From Pseudomonas marincola (GTDB taxonomy: Bacteria > Pseudomonadota > Gammaproteobacteria > Pseudomonadales > Pseudomonadaceae), in contig NZ_FPBC01000004.1 in the NCBI RefSeq assembly GCF_900116605.1, positions 248,001-312,000 on the forward strand: DNA of 64,000 nt. The letters are read 5' to 3'. The translations under genes were made by a program, and so were the position numbers. This document shows, in pieces, positions 27,616 to 36,590 of this stretch. The stretch's first letter is position 1. Each line of letters begins with the position of its first letter. The notes beneath the pieces are model-generated. The model searched no databases, was not told the DNA's origin, and saw only the letters and a list, made by a program, of their open reading frames with translations.

Positions 27616-28740
27616 TTACAGTGCCCGGCTGATGATTTCTTTCATGATTTCCGAGGTTCCGCCGTATATCCGCGCAACCCGCGCATCAACCCAAGCGCGG
27701 CTGACCTTGTACTCGCTCATAAACCCGTAGCCGCCATGCAGCTGTAGGAACTCATCAAGCAACTTACCCTGCATTTCCGAGCCTAGAAGTTTGGCCATCG
27801 CGGCTACGTCCGGGGCCAAATCGCCGCGCATTACCTTGCTCAGGCAATCGTCGACAAACACCCGCAGCATGGTGAACTGCGCTTTGGCTTCGGCCAGCTT
27901 GAAGCGGGTATTCTGGAAATCCAGTACCGGCTTGCCAAACACTTTGCGTTCACGGGTATAGTCAATAGTCTCGTGTAGCAGTGTTTCTATCGATTGTGCG
28001 GCGCGGATGGCAATAATCAAACGTTCCCAAGCCAGTTGGTGCGTCAGGTACTTAAAACCCTGACCCTCTTCCCCCAGACGATTGCTCGCAGGCACGCGTA
28101 CTTCATCGAAAAAGAGTTCTGCGGTGTCCTGCCCCTTGAGTCCGATTTTTTCCAGCAAACGCCCCTTGGAAAAGCCTTGCCGGTCTTCTTCAATACAAAT
28201 CAGAGTGAGCTCTTTAGCGGCAGGATCAAGCTTGGTTGCAGTAACAATAAGCCCTGCGTTGCCACCATTGGTGATAAAGGTTTTTTGCCCGGAGACAACG
28301 TAATCATCACCCTCAGCACGCGCTAGCGTGCGCATCGAACGCAGATCGCTACCGATGCCCGGCTCGCTCATGGCGATCACGCCGATAAGTTCCCCACTCA
28401 CCATCTTCGGCAACCAGCGTAGCTTTTGCTCTTCGCTGCCGTAGGCAACAATATAGGGTGCGACGATCTCCGAATGCGTGGTAAAGCCAACCGCTGTGGC
28501 GTTGGCCCGCGCCAGTTCTTCGATCATCACGGCGGAATGACCAAAGTCGCCGCCCGGGCCGCCGTATTCTTCCGGAACGGTGGAACAGAGCAAGCCCGTC
28601 TCACCTGCTTTCAACCAAACCTCTTTGGGCACAATGCCGCTTTTTTCCCACTCGTGGAGGTGCGGCACGATCTCCCGGTCAACAAACCGGCGCGCTTGCT
28701 CGCGGAACATATTGTGATCTTCACGGAAAACGCTGCGCAT
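27616..28740 (-). CDS. Acyl-CoA dehydrogenase
   Basis: A 374-residue canonical acyl-CoA dehydrogenase. The FAD/substrate signature is IAMSEPGIGSDL (about residues 122-133), and the C-terminal catalytic-Glu context is RIYGGTSEIMKEI (about 360). It introduces a 2,3-double bond in an acyl-CoA. It lies 40 nt from the crotonase gene and in the same minus-strand block as two further acyl-CoA dehydrogenases. The block most plausibly performs beta-oxidation of the ring-opened or side-chain diterpenoid CoA ester (inferred from location). Confidence 0.94.
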   Translation of the reverse strand: MRSVFREDHNMFREQARRFVDREIVPHLHEWEKSGIVPKEVWLKAGETGLLCSTVPEEYGGPGGDFGHSAVMIEELARANATAVGFTTHSEIVAPYIVAYGSEEQKLRWLPKMVSGELIGVIAMSEPGIGSDLRSMRTLARAEGDDYVVSGQKTFITNGGNAGLIVTATKLDPAAKELTLICIEEDRQGFSKGRLLEKIGLKGQDTAELFFDEVRVPASNRLGEEGQGFKYLTHQLAWERLIIAIRAAQSIETLLHETIDYTRERKVFGKPVLDFQNTRFKLAEAKAQFTMLRVFVDDCLSKVMRGDLAPDVAAMAKLLGSEMQGKLLDEFLQLHGGYGFMSEYKVSRAWVDARVARIYGGTSEIMKEIISRAL

Positions 28741-28780
28741 CTTGATTACTCCAAAATTTTCTCGGCTTATCGCTTAGCCA

Positions 28781-29581
28781 CTAACGGTCGAGGTAGTCGG
28801 GCTTACGCTTTTCAACAAATGCTGTGACGGCTTCTTGGTGATCTTGGGTGTGGTGAGCCAACGACTGATAGGCCGCAGACAACTCCAGCAATGAATCCAG
28901 GCGCATATGCTGGCCTTCGCGTAATAAGCGTTTGCACAAACGCAGCGAATGCCCAGGATTGCTCGCAATCCGCTGCGCTAGCGAAAGCGCCTCCGCCATC
29001 AATGCTTCGGGCGCCAGCACTTGCTCTACCAGCCCCCAATCCAAAGCCTTTTGCGCGTTAATGGTGTCACCGGTGAAAGACATAAGGCTGGCCTTCGGCA
29101 CGCCGATAATGCGCGGCAACAACCAAGCACCACCATCGCCCGGCACAATGCCAAGCCGTACAAAGCTCTCGGCAAATAGCGCCGTGCTGGACGCTAAACG
29201 GATGTCGCACATGCAGGCCAAATCCAACCCGGCGCCAATTGCCGGGCCGTTTACAGCCGCGATCACTGGAATATCCAACTCGTAAATTGCCAGCGGAATC
29301 CGCTGGATGCCGTCTCGATAGGTATTGCGCAACTCATAAGGCGAGCCGGCAAAAATACCAGCGCGATCGTGCATGTCCTTAACGTTGCCACCAGCGCAAA
29401 ACGCACTGCCGTTGCCGGTGAGCACCATGACGCGTACCGATTGATCGCGGCGCAATTGCGCGCAGAGATCGACAAACTCTTGAATTTGCTCCGGTGTAGT
29501 CAAGGCATTGCGCGTATCTGGGTGATTCATCCGCACACTGACGATGCCACCATCACGCTCAACCTGAAGGAATGTGCTCAT
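28781..29581 (-). CDS. Enoyl-CoA hydratase/isomerase (crotonase) family protein
   Basis: A 266-residue crotonase. Oxyanion-hole strands are NGSAFCAGGNVKDM (about residues 57-70) and VNGPAIGAGLDLACMCD. The acid/base Glu region is AESFVRLGIVPGDGGAW (about 135-151). The Asp in GDGG replaces the second Glu of standard hydratases, so isomerase, hydrolase or ring-opening activity is possible. The start ATG at 29581 overlaps the preceding acyl-CoA dehydrogenase stop by 4 nt. It acts in the same acyl-CoA block. Confidence 0.92.
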   Translation of the reverse strand: MSTFLQVERDGGIVSVRMNHPDTRNALTTPEQIQEFVDLCAQLRRDQSVRVMVLTGNGSAFCAGGNVKDMHDRAGIFAGSPYELRNTYRDGIQRIPLAIYELDIPVIAAVNGPAIGAGLDLACMCDIRLASSTALFAESFVRLGIVPGDGGAWLLPRIIGVPKASLMSFTGDTINAQKALDWGLVEQVLAPEALMAEALSLAQRIASNPGHSLRLCKRLLREGQHMRLDSLLELSAAYQSLAHHTQDHQEAVTAFVEKRKPDYLDR

Positions 29582-30654
29582 AGAGGCGTACTCGCTGAAT
29601 TATTTAAAGGTTGCTGACCGTGGCTGGTCAGCAATGGCCAGTAGCCCGCACTGCCGCCTGAGCAAATCTGTTGGCCAAGACGCTGGCTCCACAGGCTGGC
29701 CGAGCCAAATTCACTGCGCCAAGCCCACAGCCTGCGGGTGAGCAAATGCAGCGGATACTCCTCGGTGAAACCAATCGCACCATGTACCGAATGAGCAATA
29801 CCGGCGGCAACGCTGGCCGCTTCGCTGGTACTGATTTTGGCGGCTGCAATGGTAAGTGCAGCCAAGCCGTTATCAGATTCAGTAAACGCCGCTTCGGCGG
29901 CAATACCTGCCGCAGCTGTTTGCTCTGCGAATACCGCGAGTTGCTGCTGAATAGCCTGGAACGAGCCAATGGCTTTGCCGAATTGCTGCCGCTCACGGGC
30001 ATAACCTGCGGTCATATCCAGCAATGCGTGCAGGGCACCGGCAGCTTGGCCGGCGCGCAGCATTGCGCCGCCCTGCGCTAATACATCAACATCCAGCCCT
30101 ACTGGCAAAGCCGCTTGCGCCAGTACCAGGGCATCCGAGAAGCTCAAATCATCACGCGGCTCGCCAGCCACATTAAGACTCTGGGTTACTTGCGCAGCAG
30201 TGCTACGTTGTAATAGCACCAGCTGCGGCGTGCCTTCAGCCAAGGTCGTGGCGATGGCCACAATAGCATCGACACTTCGCCCCCAAGGCACTGCGTGAGC
30301 TATACCGCTGATGCGTTCATCATCAATAACCAATACCGAGTTAGCAGCAATGCTCAAAGGCCCTGCGTGCCCTTCCAGGCCAGCCTTGCTCAGCAGCCAG
30401 TTAGCCAGCAACGACTCGCCCAGAGGCGCAGGCACAGAGAAGCGTCCCGCGGCGCGGACCAGCACATACATGTCTGCCCAGGTGGCCTCAGCGCCGCCGA
30501 GGTCCTCGGCAACACCGGCCAGGGCAAAGCCGGACTCCTCCAATGCAGCCCAAAGCTCAGCCGGCCACTCACCTCCCTCACAACTGAGTACGTAATGGGA
30601 CGTAGCAATGTCGGCGAATAGACGTTCAATAGTCGCTTCAAATAGTTCGCGCAT
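29578..30654 (-). CDS. Acyl-CoA dehydrogenase-like subunit, apparently lacking the catalytic Glu motif
   Basis: A 358-residue divergent acyl-CoA dehydrogenase. The middle fold is recognisable (AGQAAGALHALLDMTAGYARERQQFGKAIGSFQAIQQQLA), but the end reads HGAIGFTEEYPLHLLTRRLWAW with no G-T-x-E-I segment. In steroid-degrading bacteria such partners pair with a catalytic subunit as heterotetramers. Its start codon shares one base with the stop of the neighbouring complete acyl-CoA dehydrogenase gene, which fits an obligate pair. The substrate is inferred to be a diterpenoid acyl-CoA. Confidence 0.88.
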   Translation of the reverse strand: MRELFEATIERLFADIATSHYVLSCEGGEWPAELWAALEESGFALAGVAEDLGGAEATWADMYVLVRAAGRFSVPAPLGESLLANWLLSKAGLEGHAGPLSIAANSVLVIDDERISGIAHAVPWGRSVDAIVAIATTLAEGTPQLVLLQRSTAAQVTQSLNVAGEPRDDLSFSDALVLAQAALPVGLDVDVLAQGGAMLRAGQAAGALHALLDMTAGYARERQQFGKAIGSFQAIQQQLAVFAEQTAAAGIAAEAAFTESDNGLAALTIAAAKISTSEAASVAAGIAHSVHGAIGFTEEYPLHLLTRRLWAWRSEFGSASLWSQRLGQQICSGGSAGYWPLLTSHGQQPLNNSASTPL

Positions 30655-31802
30655 TATCGCAACCCCAGACCACGGGCAATGATGCCCCGCAGAATTTCGC
30701 GAGTGCCCCCGCGCAGTGAAAATGAAGGCGCCATTTGCGTCAGATAGGCCAGCACACGTGCATACTCGCTGCCGCCTTCTTGGCGTGGTTCGGTTTCCAG
30801 CAGCAACTGGGCAACTTCAGGAAGTTCCTGCTCAAACACATTGCCCAAATCTTTTACGCAGGAAGCCGCCCAAGTTGGATGCTCCCCCGCCACTAACTGC
30901 GCGGTAACAGACAAGGACATATTGCGCAGCGTCAGCAACTTCGCCGACAGTCGCCCTATCTCGCGGGATTGCATGGCATTGGGCTCTTTGCCAACGGCGT
31001 CGATCAGGGTCTTCAGCAGAGCCATACAGCTAAGAAAACGCTCCGGGCCGCTACGTTCGAAAGCCAGCTCCGCGGTTACTTGATCCCAGCCTTTACCTTC
31101 TGCGCCAATCAGAGCATCGGCAGGCACGCGGACATTGTCGAAGAACACTTCATTAAAGTGCTCGCCGCCAGCTAAGTCGCGGATTGGCCGAATCGTAATG
31201 CCCGGCAAGCTGAGATCAACAATAAACTGCGACATACCGTCATGGCGCGATGCTGGCTTTTCGCCGGTACGCACCAAGGCAATCATGTAATGAGAATGGT
31301 GCGCGTTGGTGGTCCAAACCTTCTGCCCATTGAGCACCCAGCTATCGCCATCACGCACCGCATTACTTTTAATTGAGGCCAGATCAGAGCCGGAGTTTGG
31401 CTCACTCATACCGATGCAAAAATAGCTTTCACCGCGGCAAATAGCTGGCAAGTAATGCTGTTTTTGCGCTTCGGTACCAAAGCGATTGATCAATGGACCA
31501 CTTTGCCGATCTGCAATCCAGTGCGCAGACACCGGCGCACCGGCTGCCAGCAGCTCCTCAATAATTACATACCGAGCAAAGGGGCCCGCCTCGGCACCAC
31601 CATAGGCTTTTGGCAACGCCATGCCGACCCACCCTTTGGCACCGAGTTTTTTGCTGAACTCTGCGTCAAATCCCATCCAAGATTGTGCGCTCAAAGTCGG
31701 CGGATAATCGGCCAGGGTCTGCTGTATAAACTCGCGAACCTCTACCCGAAGTACTTCGGCTTCAGGGGGAAGGCGACTGTAGGTAAATTGACTGATGGGC
31801 AT
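30654..31802 (-). CDS. Acyl-CoA dehydrogenase, catalytic partner
   Basis: A 382-residue acyl-CoA dehydrogenase with IGMSEPNSGSDLASIKS (about residues 131-147) and the C-terminal FSLRGGTREILRGIIARGLGLR, which holds the conserved G-T-x-E. It shares one base with the next gene, a divergent acyl-CoA dehydrogenase, so the two are translated together and probably form a heteromer. A short inverted repeat lies upstream at 31834-31851. The function is dehydrogenation of a bulky acyl-CoA, as in steroid side-chain oxidation (inferred). Confidence 0.93.
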   Translation of the reverse strand: MPISQFTYSRLPPEAEVLRVEVREFIQQTLADYPPTLSAQSWMGFDAEFSKKLGAKGWVGMALPKAYGGAEAGPFARYVIIEELLAAGAPVSAHWIADRQSGPLINRFGTEAQKQHYLPAICRGESYFCIGMSEPNSGSDLASIKSNAVRDGDSWVLNGQKVWTTNAHHSHYMIALVRTGEKPASRHDGMSQFIVDLSLPGITIRPIRDLAGGEHFNEVFFDNVRVPADALIGAEGKGWDQVTAELAFERSGPERFLSCMALLKTLIDAVGKEPNAMQSREIGRLSAKLLTLRNMSLSVTAQLVAGEHPTWAASCVKDLGNVFEQELPEVAQLLLETEPRQEGGSEYARVLAYLTQMAPSFSLRGGTREILRGIIARGLGLR

Positions 31803-31833
31803 AGGCGCTCTCTAACGCTGGACACTGGTGTAA

Positions 31834-31851
31834 TCACCTCAAGGGAGGTGA
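31834..31851. other. Small inverted repeat between amidohydrolase and acyl-CoA dehydrogenase genes
   Basis: TCACCTC (31834-31840) pairs with GAGGTGA (31845-31851) over AAGG. It has no T-run, so it could be an operator or an mRNA processing hairpin in the 109-bp gap. Confidence 0.3.
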
Positions 31852-31911
31852 ACACGGAACCGCAGCCGCCCCTCAGTCACCCATGCTGGTAACCGGGGGA
31901 GGCACGGCAAC

Positions 31912-33219
31912 TTACAACGCGGTTTGCGCGTCCGCCTCGGCGAACATTGCGTTGATATCCCCCGATGTCACAGGTTTTTCATCGTGGCGACCATGATCTG
32001 CCCCACCCAAGCCCAGTGCTGGCTCAGTAATAACATGGGTAGCTTGGGCGCGCAGCGCGGCGACGGTGCAGTTCTCGCGGCCATGAATGGCGAATGGATC
32101 GAAGGAGAATTCACGCATTGCATTGAGGTGCGTGACCTTATCGATCATGTCCTTAGGCAAGTGCTTCAAGCCTTCCCATGCAGTTTCTGGCGAATGCGGC
32201 CAGGTGCAGTCGGAGTGCGGGTAATCACTTTCCCAAGTAACCATGTCGGCGTTCAGGTGGTGCAGGTTCTGCAGGCCGAAGTTGTCTTCAATAAAGCAGG
32301 TAATGAAATGCTTATTGAAGATGTCGCTTGGCATTTTTCCGCCGAAGTTCGAGTTGGTCCAGGCGTTGTGGTGGCGGTGCGTGAAGTCCGCACGCTCCAG
32401 CAGGTAAGGAATCCAACCGATACCGCCTTCGGACAGCGCCATACGCAGATCTGGGAACTTCTTCCACATCGGCGCCCAAATCCAATCTGCTGCTGAGTTA
32501 GCGATAGAGATCGGCATTGAGGTGATCCACGCGTCGATTGGCGACAGATCAGAGGCGTGACTGGCTTTTACGCCGGTACCAATGTGGCAACAAATCACCA
32601 CCTTGTTATCGCTACAGGCCTTCCAGAGCGGATCCCAATAATCACTGTGGATCGATGGGTAGCCGTGAACCGTCGGGTTATCCGACAGCGACAAAGCATG
32701 CACGCCCTGCTTGGCCAGGCGCTCAACTTCAGCAGCGGCGGCTTTCATATCCCACCACGGCACAATCATCAACGGGATAAAACGACCTGGCGCGGCATTG
32801 CACCAGTCGTACAAGTGCCAGTCGTTATAGGCCTGAATCGCGGCCATGGAAACGTCACGATTAGGGTGCACTTGAAAACGTTGACCAGCAAAGCCCGGGA
32901 ATGTCGGGAAACACAGCGAACCCAATACACCGTTGGCGTTCATGTCGTCGACACGGTCTTTGATGTTCCAGGTACCACGACGCATTTGGTCGTAGCCCAA
33001 CGGCTCCATGCCGTATTCCTCTTTAGGACGGCCGACTACCGAGTTAAGCCCCATGTAACCGGTGGCTTGCTCTTCAAACACCCATACATCACGGTCACCC
33101 TTCTTCACCACATGAGGCTCACGCCCCTTGAAGCGCTCAGGCATATGACGAGCAAAAGCATTCGGCGGCTCGATCGCGTGGTCATCGACGCTGACAAGAA
33201 TCAGATCTTCAACTTTCAT
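31912..33219 (-). CDS. Amidohydrolase-2 family TIM-barrel hydrolase
   Basis: A 435-residue amidohydrolase-fold protein. The metal-site features are DDHAIEPPN (about residues 12-20; Asp in place of the first His of His-x-His), a His in ICCHIGTG (about 217) and the C-terminal Asp in WESDYPHSDCTWP (about 336). The family (related to ACMSD and gamma-resorcylate decarboxylase) includes decarboxylases and C-C hydrolases. AAGGGG precedes the ATG. The TGAACA-N13-TGTTCA-type site lies 65 nt upstream, placing it in the island regulon. Its proposed role is hydrolysis or decarboxylation of a ring-cleavage product. Confidence 0.88.
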   Translation of the reverse strand: MKVEDLILVSVDDHAIEPPNAFARHMPERFKGREPHVVKKGDRDVWVFEEQATGYMGLNSVVGRPKEEYGMEPLGYDQMRRGTWNIKDRVDDMNANGVLGSLCFPTFPGFAGQRFQVHPNRDVSMAAIQAYNDWHLYDWCNAAPGRFIPLMIVPWWDMKAAAAEVERLAKQGVHALSLSDNPTVHGYPSIHSDYWDPLWKACSDNKVVICCHIGTGVKASHASDLSPIDAWITSMPISIANSAADWIWAPMWKKFPDLRMALSEGGIGWIPYLLERADFTHRHHNAWTNSNFGGKMPSDIFNKHFITCFIEDNFGLQNLHHLNADMVTWESDYPHSDCTWPHSPETAWEGLKHLPKDMIDKVTHLNAMREFSFDPFAIHGRENCTVAALRAQATHVITEPALGLGGADHGRHDEKPVTSGDINAMFAEADAQTAL

Positions 33220-33283
33220 TGTTTTCCCCTTCGCATTCGGGCTTGTTGTTGTGGCTGAATCATAGTGCAGATAGATAGTAATT

Positions 33284-33308
33284 TAAACAGATAATTTGAT
33301 TCTGTTCA
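33284..33308. promoter_or_regulatory. Island operator site a (upstream of the 435-residue amidohydrolase)
   Basis: TAAACA-N13-TGTTCA at 33284-33289 and 33303-33308, 65 nt upstream of the amidohydrolase start. The 13-base spacer is the same as in all other sites of this motif in the window. Confidence 0.7.
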
Positions 33309-33444
33309 TCTTTATTCGTAGAGCACCACAAATCTCTACACCAACAACTGCACACACACCCTATTTGAGAGAACTCAGCACCGCCACGGACCGCAGCTAG
33401 CCTGCGGGTGACGGCCAACCACACCGTCGATAAGTCCACGCCCA

Positions 33445-33471
33445 TAAAAAAGCCGCCTATCACAGGCGGCT
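33445..33471 (-). terminator. Rho-independent terminator after ditQ
   Basis: AGCCGCCT (33451-33458) pairs with AGGCGGCT (33464-33471) across ATCAC, followed on the minus strand by TTTTTT. It lies 22 nt after the P450 stop and ends the ditL-Q transcript. Confidence 0.88.
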
Positions 33472-33493
33472 CTTGGTTACGCGGTTGTTGTTA

Positions 33494-34771
33494 TCAATCC
33501 CACAGCACATGCAGGTAATGCGGCCCGCGCAGCTGTGCGCCAACGATCTGCGGACCAGGCTTGGCCGGGTCGAGGCGGATGTTTGGCATCAGATCAAGAA
33601 TCGCGTTCAGCGCGCAGTTGATCTCAGTTTTAGCCACAAACTGGCCAATGCACATGTGCGGGCCAAAGCCGAAACCAAACGAGGGTTTTGGCTTGCGATC
33701 GATATCAAACACCTCGGGATTGTCGAAGGCATCTTCATCACGATTGGCTGACGTAACGATACATTGCACCATCGCGCCTTTGGGAATTGGCACACCGCGA
33801 ATTTCTAGGTCTTTTGCCGCCTGGCGTACTTTAAATGTGGCAACCGGTTCAAAGCGTACCGCCTCATCAATAGCTTTATTGACCAAGCTGCGGTCGTTAC
33901 GTACACGCTCAAGCACATCAGGGTTTTGCAACAACAACGACATCAATGTGCCGAAGGTGCGCGTTGTGGTTTCACTGGCCGCCGGCAGCAACGAACGCAC
34001 GAATGTTGCTACTTCGTGGTCATCCAGCGAACGCCCTTCATATTCGGCGCGAATCAGGCGGCTAATCAGGTCATCGCCCGAGGCACCTTCTGCACGGCGC
34101 TCCGCGACCACCACCTTGACCGCGTCATACAGTGCCGTAGCGGCATGCATAGCGGCGCCACGCGCGGCGGCAGCTTTTTCTGGATCGACCTGAGGGCCAG
34201 CCAAAATGGCCAAAGCCCAGGCAGCGTATTGCTCGATTTCCTCAGGACGATCCTCTGGAAAACCAATGAGCGAGTAAATAACGCGGATCGGGAAATACAG
34301 CGCAAAGTCCATCAGGTCGGCGCCTTTGCTCGGCACCATTGGCTTGATGTACTCCTCACGGATCACCCGGTCAATCTTGGTTTCTTTCCAGCGGTTAACC
34401 GTTTCCGGCATAAACACTGGCTGGAGCATGTTGCGGATATTTTTGTGTGCGTCACCGTCCATGGCCGTAAGAATCAAACCATCGAAGAACGCACCCAACC
34501 CCTCCGCAATGAAGCCGCTGGTGAATGTGCCGGCATCGCGCATCACGGCCATCACATCGTCGTATTTGAACAAGGTGAAGGTCGGCCGATTTACATCTAG
34601 CCCAGCGATCGAAGGGACGCCAAGACGGGCCATGAAATTTTCTTGCAGCACCGGTGAATTGGCCCGCATTTCACGGTAAATCGCGTGCAGGTCAACATCG
34701 CTAGTACCGCGATAGTTGCTGGCCACATCGGTATATGCCTTGGCCAGGTCACTCTGTTCTGGTGTCGACAT
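33494..34771 (-). CDS. ditQ: Cytochrome P450 (DitQ-type, diterpenoid hydroxylase)
   Basis: About 425 residues from ATG 34771 (MSTPEQSDLAK, with GGAGA upstream). The K-helix ExxR is in DEAVRFEPV, the I-helix has AASETTTRTFG and the heme loop is FGFGFGPHMCIG with the ligand Cys about 52 residues from the end. P450 DitQ acts early on abietane diterpenoids. The [2Fe-2S] ferredoxin and reductase at 57.5-59.1 kb are likely redox partners. The C-terminus closely resembles that of the truncated P450 at the right edge, so the cluster has two paralogues. The symbol rests on cluster order and family. Confidence 0.9.
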   Translation of the reverse strand: MSTPEQSDLAKAYTDVASNYRGTSDVDLHAIYREMRANSPVLQENFMARLGVPSIAGLDVNRPTFTLFKYDDVMAVMRDAGTFTSGFIAEGLGAFFDGLILTAMDGDAHKNIRNMLQPVFMPETVNRWKETKIDRVIREEYIKPMVPSKGADLMDFALYFPIRVIYSLIGFPEDRPEEIEQYAAWALAILAGPQVDPEKAAAARGAAMHAATALYDAVKVVVAERRAEGASGDDLISRLIRAEYEGRSLDDHEVATFVRSLLPAASETTTRTFGTLMSLLLQNPDVLERVRNDRSLVNKAIDEAVRFEPVATFKVRQAAKDLEIRGVPIPKGAMVQCIVTSANRDEDAFDNPEVFDIDRKPKPSFGFGFGPHMCIGQFVAKTEINCALNAILDLMPNIRLDPAKPGPQIVGAQLRGPHYLHVLWD

Positions 34772-34862
34772 GATCGTCTCCGCTGTTATTGTCATTATTT
34801 TTGATTAAGCCTGAAGGAAGTACACGATTGACGGCAGTCACTCAGTCTTTAAGTATCGATAT

Positions 34863-34887
34863 TGAACGTTAACTGATAATTTGACCA
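34863..34887. promoter_or_regulatory. Island operator site b (upstream of ditQ)
   Basis: TGAACG-N13-TGACCA (34863-34868 and 34882-34887), 92 nt upstream of the P450 start. It matches the left half-site 5/6 and the right 4/6 and keeps the 13-nt spacer. It is the weakest of the seven sites. Confidence 0.5.
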
Positions 34888-34909
34888 ACTATTAATTGTC
34901 ACAAACCAT

Positions 34910-35422
34910 CTAATACGCCTGTTGTACTAGGGTCATGCGGCCGCCTGCCAGCATTAGTGAACAAAACAGCCCCAACTCAACCACCTGCTCGGTGGAAAAG
35001 TAGCTGGCAAGGCGAGCGAAATGTTCATCGCCTATGGCCATGTAATCGCTGGCAAAGAGCTCCGCATAATGCAGAGCAGCCTGTTCACTAGACGTAAAAT
35101 GATCGCTATTAGTGGCAAGGCAAGCGATGTCTTGCTCGTTTACTGCATCAGATTTACGCGCCAACTGACACGCCTGACAGGTCGTGATACTGGCAATTTT
35201 TAGCCGTACCAATTCGCGCAGGCGCTCATCCAGCAAGCTGTTGCTGTGCAGACTCTGCATCAATTCAAGCCATGCCAGCGCTACGTTAGGCCGGTGCGCC
35301 CACACTTGCACCGGCGTCGAAGAGCTGAGCATTCGGCTGCGAGTACCACGTTCGATCGCCTCTTGCAAAGCGATCGACATGGCTGCTACCGGCACCAGTG
35401 GTAAACGAGCCACCTTAGTCAA
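34910..35422 (-). CDS. Carboxymuconolactone decarboxylase/AhpD-like protein (ditP position)
   Basis: A 170-residue AhpD/CMD-fold protein. The core motif is RELVRLKIASITTCQACQLAR with the redox Cys-x-x-Cys near residues 80-83. The family includes gamma-carboxymuconolactone decarboxylases and thiol peroxidases, so the catalytic role here is open. The start overlaps the thiolase stop by 8 nt, so the two are co-translated. Cluster order would make it DitP, but I do not recall a function for that protein. Confidence 0.82.
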   Translation of the reverse strand: MTKVARLPLVPVAAMSIALQEAIERGTRSRMLSSSTPVQVWAHRPNVALAWLELMQSLHSNSLLDERLRELVRLKIASITTCQACQLARKSDAVNEQDIACLATNSDHFTSSEQAALHYAELFASDYMAIGDEHFARLASYFSTEQVVELGLFCSLMLAGGRMTLVQQAY

Positions 35423-36590
35423 GCCGCTCGATTATGGTTGCGGTACCCATGCCGCCCGCGCAACAAATGGCTTGCAGGCCAAAGCGCGCGCCACGACGTT
35501 CCAATTCGTTGAGCAAGGTGGTCATTAACCGAGCACCGCTCGCGCCCAATGGATGTCCCAGAGCAATAGCGCCGCCGTTAACGTTCAACTTGGCATGTGG
35601 CACACCAGTTTCTGCCATCCAGGCCAGTGGTACCGAGGCAAACGCTTCGTTGACTTCGAAAAGATCAATGTCATCGATTCTCAACCCCGCCTTAGCAAGC
35701 ACTTTATGCGTCGCAGCAATTGGTCCGGTGAGCATCAACGTTGGATCAGAACCGACCGTGGTAAAGGCACGAATACGTGCACGCGGCTTAAGCCCGAGTT
35801 GCTTCGCAATGTCTGCGCTCATCAACAACAATGCCGCTGCACCGTCAGAGATCTGCGACGAATTACCCGCCGTGACACGTCCAGCCTCAGGCCGGAAGCT
35901 GGTTTTCAGCGTCGACAGTTTTTCTCGTGAGGTTTCACGACGAATCGTTTCATCACTGCGCAATACCGCACCCGGCTCAGCCTGTTTTTTTTCCTGCAGG
36001 TCAGCGACCGGTACCGGCACAATTTCGTTGTCGAAATAGCCTGCGTCCGCTGCTGCTGCTGCACGCTGGTGACTGGTAAAGGCGTAGTCATCCAGCACTT
36101 CGCGGCTTAACGCCCACTTATCGACAATGCGTTCAGCAGCCTCGCCTTGGCTGGTCAGCTCGTATTTCTCGGCAGCCATCCAGCCAAACGCTTCACCGTG
36201 AATTTCACGGTTACTGCCCATTGGCACGCGGCTCATGCTTTCTGCCCCGCCTGCCACAATGATACTGGCCATGCCCGATGCGATAGCGCCGGCAGCAAGA
36301 TGTACAGCAACCTCACCCGAGCCACATTTGCGATCAATGGTTAGCCCGGGAATGGTTACTGGCCACCCCGCGCCCAACAACGCCGTGCGGGCGATGTTGG
36401 CTGATTGCTCACCAATTTGCGTCACACAGCCGAAAATTACATCCTCGACCAGTGATGGCGACACATCGACTCGCTCTAAGAGGCGGCTGATAACCAAAGC
36501 ACCCAAGTGGTCAGCCCGTACGCCAGCCAAGCTGCCCCGAAACTTGCCGATTGGCGTACGCACAGCATCAACGATGACGACTTCATTCAT
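35415..36590 (-). CDS. ditO: Acetyl-CoA acyltransferase / thiolase (DitO-type)
   Basis: A 391-residue thiolase. The nucleophile Cys is in IDRKCGSGEVAVHLAA (about residue 89), and the C-terminal His and Cys are in ALGHPLGASGARLMT and QAICCAGGMGTATIIERLD. It cleaves a beta-ketoacyl-CoA to release acetyl-CoA. It overlaps the 3-hydroxyacyl-CoA dehydrogenase gene by 4 nt and the CMD-like gene by 8 nt, in a compact ditL-M-N-O-P unit. Confidence 0.94.
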   Translation of the reverse strand: MNEVVIVDAVRTPIGKFRGSLAGVRADHLGALVISRLLERVDVSPSLVEDVIFGCVTQIGEQSANIARTALLGAGWPVTIPGLTIDRKCGSGEVAVHLAAGAIASGMASIIVAGGAESMSRVPMGSNREIHGEAFGWMAAEKYELTSQGEAAERIVDKWALSREVLDDYAFTSHQRAAAAADAGYFDNEIVPVPVADLQEKKQAEPGAVLRSDETIRRETSREKLSTLKTSFRPEAGRVTAGNSSQISDGAAALLLMSADIAKQLGLKPRARIRAFTTVGSDPTLMLTGPIAATHKVLAKAGLRIDDIDLFEVNEAFASVPLAWMAETGVPHAKLNVNGGAIALGHPLGASGARLMTTLLNELERRGARFGLQAICCAGGMGTATIIERLD

